Positions 60,311-64,000 of a stretch of DNA of 64,000 bases are shown here, piece after piece; positions within the stretch are counted from its first letter, which is position 1; every line of letters begins with the position of its first letter. Under the pieces are notes generated by a model. The model did no database searches, was not told where the DNA came from, and saw only the letters and a list, made by a program, of their open reading frames with translations. Source of the stretch: Neocallimastix lanati (nom. inval.) (Eukaryota; Neocallimastigomycota; Neocallimastigomycetes; Neocallimastigales; Neocallimastigaceae); the NCBI GenBank assembly GCA_016946835.1, contig JACVTC010000029.1:1272001-1336000 (forward strand), read 5' to 3'. A program made the position numbers and the translations under genes.

Positions 60311-61130
60311 CAAAGGTGAAGAAATAGTATGCGCTTATTTGTCAAGTCACTCGTCTATTACGACTTGCGTACTTGAGCACACCTCGAGTATTTTAAAAAA
60401 AATAAAATTTTCAAAGTAGTTCAGAGCTTGCCAACCCAATTATTGTACAAGATAAACTTACTCCGGAAATTTCTTCACTTCTTGTATTTGAATTAGAACC
60501 TGCTTCTAAGTCAGTACTAATTCAATTATTTCCGAATATTTTCTTAAAAAATAATTTTACTCTTATTTTTATTATTATTATTCAAAAAAAAATGTTTTAG
60601 AAATATTATTAAGAAAAGCAATGATTAAAATTTTTAGTTAATAAAGACGCTTTACTTCGCACAAAGCTACTGACTTATCTTTATATTCTCTTTTTGAAAA
60701 ACGCCTTAATTTACAAACAATTATTGTTTGCTACTGACTTATTTTTCTTAAAAAGAATACTTAAAAATTTTAAACTCTAAGTTTTTTATTTTTAGGAGTT
60801 TTTATTTTAATGAAATGGTTCTTCACAATAAATTTAAAAATAAATACTTAAAAACCTTTAAAACAAGTAAAATATTTTTATTTATATTTATTTTATTAAT
60901 TATAAATTTATTATCAAAAACACATTAACTTAACAAGTTAATTAATGCTTAATAATAATTTTATTTTATTAATAAAAACTCAAAGTATAAAATATTTTTA
61001 GAGGAAAATCCACTCCTATTTATATAAAAATTTTGATAAATAAAATAAAGAAATTTTAATGAATTAAAACTAACCAATCAAACTATTTTTTCTTAATAAA
61101 ATTAAAAATAAAATATATTTTTGGAAAAAT
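60311..61130. other. Mixed-composition then AT-rich DNA beyond Ty3 fossil C
   Basis: Bases 60409-60600 are open on the plus strand (SSELANPIIVQDKLTPEISS, then LLVFELEPASKSVLIQLFPN) with natural composition, opposite to the Ty3 fossil. GCTACTGACTTAT occurs twice (60667, 60732). It may be LTR or another insertion. No gene can be named. Confidence 0.35.
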
Positions 61131-61710
61131 AAAGGTTTCCAACTTGAGAACTTCGAACTAAAGTCTTAGTTTCTAACCACTAAGACATTAAATTAATTTT
61201 TATGATTTGTGTAATAATTCTATTAAGAACTAACTCAAAATAGAATTATTAACTACAACTTAACGACTAATTCATTAAGTTGAGGAAAATAAAAATAAAA
61301 TAAAATTATACCTTTGTTGAGTTTATTATAAAATTAATTATAATAATAACACAAAAGTAAAAGAAGGAATATATGGTTAAATTTGATTTAAAAAATATGT
61401 TTCTTGAATAAAATATTTTATTAATTTATTAAAGTTTAAAATATAAAATTGCTATTATTATAACTATATTTTTATAATAATAACTCTTGATTTCTTAAAG
61501 GGAAATCAAGAGCCTTATTTATATTTTTTTATGGAAATAAGGTTAAATAAAAAGGGTTTTCTAATCTTAAAAAATATCTTATCTAGAAAAAGATTAGAAG
61601 AAAAAACTAGATAAGTTTTTGATCGATATTCTATTCATATCGATCATCGTATATATTAAGTAAAACCAAATATATTATTTTATATTTGGATAAAACCTTA
61701 ATATATCGAT
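61130..61710. repeat. Cluster of perfect inverted repeats
   Basis: At least ten exact inverted repeats with 7-12-bp arms follow one another: 61163-61186, 61213-61250, 61256-61282, 61323-61346, 61453-61482, 61484-61512, 61513-61542, 61561-61597 interleaved with 61578-61615, 61620-61646, and 61651-61706 enclosing 61666-61689. A minus-strand segment here (CTTAGTGGTTAGAAAC then AGTTCGAAGTTCTC) resembles tRNA A and B boxes. It may be an LTR or 5' leader of Ty3 fossil C. Confidence 0.8.
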
Positions 61711-64000
61711 TTTCTAAATTTTAATTTATATCATCAAATAAAAGGAAAAATCAATAATAACCGGAATGATCTAAATTATTTTATTTTTCTAAATATTATT
61801 TTTAAAATCTAATCTAAACTTATTAACATAAAACTATCTTTAAACTAGAATACAGAATTATAAAAAATACAGAAACTTATTAATTGTTCTTTCAAATGTA
61901 CAATGTAAAAAATAAATAAAACTAATGTTTACATTAACTTGATAATTAAATGAATGACTAAATAAAATTAATAATATTAATAAGTGTACATATAATAATT
62001 ATTTAAATAAATTTTCTAATATTATTTAAGTGTATGAATAATTATAGTTATAATAAATTTGATAATAATATCTCAATGTATGAATTAATTATAATTTAAA
62101 TAAATTTATAATTATTATCAATAATTATAAAGACTAAGAAATATTAATTATTTATTAATAAATAATTATTATTTCTTACAATTTGATAAATAATGAAATT
62201 ATAAAATTTAAATAAATAATAAATAATAAATTCTTGTTGAAATTATAACTGAATTGAAATCTCAATTTCAGTTATTCACATTTCAATATACATTTAATTA
62301 ATAATTAATATAAATTCTTATTTAATATTTAAAGAATTATCTTAGGCCTAATAATTCTGAGAATATTAATAAATAAGATTTATATTAATAATTTCAATTA
62401 TTTACATATGACGTCACATGTATTTATTTATATTATGTTTATATATATGTTTACATCATATATATTAACTACTATTTTTAATTATTCAAATTAATTATAC
62501 AAATTAAATTTATTTAATTATAAAAATATTTTAAACATATCGATATTGTTATTATTTTAATATTTTATTAATATTCATTTTACTATATTATTATTATCTT
62601 ATAATTAAATACTATTATTATGTAACTTACAAAGTATAAAAGAAAGATGTAAAAATCTATCTTTTATGTTCTTTGTAAGGTTATTGTGTTACAATAATAA
62701 TATACTAATAATTCAACTTTTATTAAATAAATAAATATTTTATAAATCTTCAAATAAATTATTGTTTAAATTATTCATTAATTATTAAGTGTTTAAATAA
62801 ATTAATTATTTAACTTATTTTATTTTAATTATTATTTTATTATTAATTAATTATTGTTGGATTATTAATATATAATTCAACATATTAACCTAGTAACGTT
62901 AGTAATTATAAAGCTATTTTATATCTTAATTTTAACAATTCTAATTTAACTTAACCCAAGATTAATTCTTTTAGAAGTCCCGAAATCAATTTAAGAAAAT
63001 TAATTAAAAGAAATAAATGAAAATAAAAATAATAATATTTTAATTAATTATTAACAATTTTAATTAAAACTAAAATAAATTAATAATTAATATTCTTATA
63101 AAATTATAAATAAACAAAATAATAAGCAATTTTAATAAATTGTAAATAATAAATAAACAAATTTATAAACATTTCAAAATTAAAACTAAATAGCAGAATA
63201 ATCTTTAAATTACTTTTATTTAAAATAATTAATATTTTATTTATTTTAAAACTCAACTTTTATAAACAAATTATAATTAAAACTTGTTTATTTTAATACT
63301 TTATTTGTAAATATTTATAACAATTATTTATTTTATTTATTTTATTTATAAAAATTAATAGTTTAAAATTATTGAAAAATATAAAAACATGTAAATATTT
63401 CTTATAAATTATTCTTTATTATTAATAATTTCAATAAATTATTTTATATATTTTATTAGTTTATTAATAATCAAATTATGATTATTAATAATCTTAATAA
63501 ATTATTTTATATAGTCTATTAGTTGTTAATAATCAAATTTTTATTATTAAAATTTAAATAAATTATTATAAATAATAAATATTTTATTTTATTATTTTAT
63601 TAGTTAAGAATTATTTTTCTTTTATTAAATTAAATAAAATTAATAATTAAATAAATAAATATTAATATTAAAATAAAACAATATTTTTAATAAAACAAAT
63701 TTTGTGTTCTAATAAAACATATTTATATTAAATTTCTTAAATTTTTCTTAGTATTTATACGCTTATCCACTTCCACAAATTTTAATTTTTGTAGATTAAG
63801 AATATTTGGTATAAATCAGATTTGGTAAAGAATGAATTAATAACCTTTATTTTATTATAAAATATTATTAATAATTCTTTACTAAATTGTACTTTCCTAT
63901 ATTCTTGATAACCTAAACCTAATTATAAAAATTAATTTATTTTGATATAAATTAATTTTAACTTGTAAATAATTTTAAATCAACTTTAATTAATTACTTT
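61711..64000. other. AT-rich DNA with further repeats
   Basis: No gene is seen. It holds degenerate tandem units of about 60 bp at 61980-62125 (AAGTGTA-CATATAATAATTATT...AAATAAATTT), a long imperfect hairpin at 62623-62683, a TGACGTCA palindrome at 62409-62416, and a telomere-like AACCTAAACCTAA at 63911-63923. Confidence 0.5.

Noticed and set aside
61131-61190. Possible tRNA on the minus strand (TTAGTGGTTAGAA ... AGTTCGAAGTTC)
   Set aside because: The A- and B-box-like parts are only about 25 bases apart and no acceptor stem forms. It is kept only as a note to the hairpin cluster.

Overview
The window looks like nuclear DNA of an anaerobic gut fungus (Neocallimastigomycota, the Neocallimastix/Piromyces/Anaeromyces group). 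The signs are an extremely AT-rich background full of homopolymer, TA and ATT tracts, short introns in fungal genes, and gene types common in that phylum: long ankyrin-repeat proteins, a solute-binding-protein/class C GPCR fusion, a SUEL-type lectin joined to a family 34 glycosyltransferase, and a Cys-rich, scaffoldin-like, GPI-anchored wall protein. The assignment is inferred from gene content and composition; no marker gene such as rRNA is present.

Layout: 0.1-0.5 kb, scrap of a MULE-type DNA transposase (-). 1.2-7.0 kb, giant ankyrin-like protein (+) with 246-bp internal tandem modules. 10.6-12.6 kb, secreted or luminal two-domain glycosyl/pyruvyl transferase (-). 15.0-16.3 kb, broken gene with a C-terminal membrane anchor (+). 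18.2-19.9 kb, second ankyrin protein (+). 21.7-23.5 kb, three-exon lectin-GT34 gene (-). 27.7-29.2 kb, another broken surface-protein gene (-) that shares its 3' flank with the 15-16 kb gene although the coding parts differ. 29.9-43.9 kb, a nest of retroelement fossils: Ty3/gypsy, two tandem 1.25-1.44-kb units with telomere-like junctions, a copia copy, a second Ty3/gypsy copy and a copia scrap. 46.6-54.0 kb, a tandem trio of SBP-GPCR genes: a five-exon intact copy (48.8-51.6 kb) between two decayed copies. 54.2-54.9 kb, unidentified coding remnant (-). 55.8-58.6 kb, seven-exon scaffoldin-like gene (-). 58.8-60.3 kb, third Ty3/gypsy fossil (-). 60.3-64.0 kb, AT-rich DNA with a dense series of perfect inverted repeats.

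The recognisable host genes mostly concern the cell surface and secretory pathway: glycosylation (10.6-12.6 and 21.7-23.5 kb), sensing (48.8-51.6 kb) and surface/wall proteins (27.7-29.2 and 55.8-58.6 kb). There is no operon-like organisation. I saw no tRNA, rRNA or CRISPR array. Exon-intron models were derived by hand from reading-frame continuity and GT/AG signals and have not been tested against RNA.
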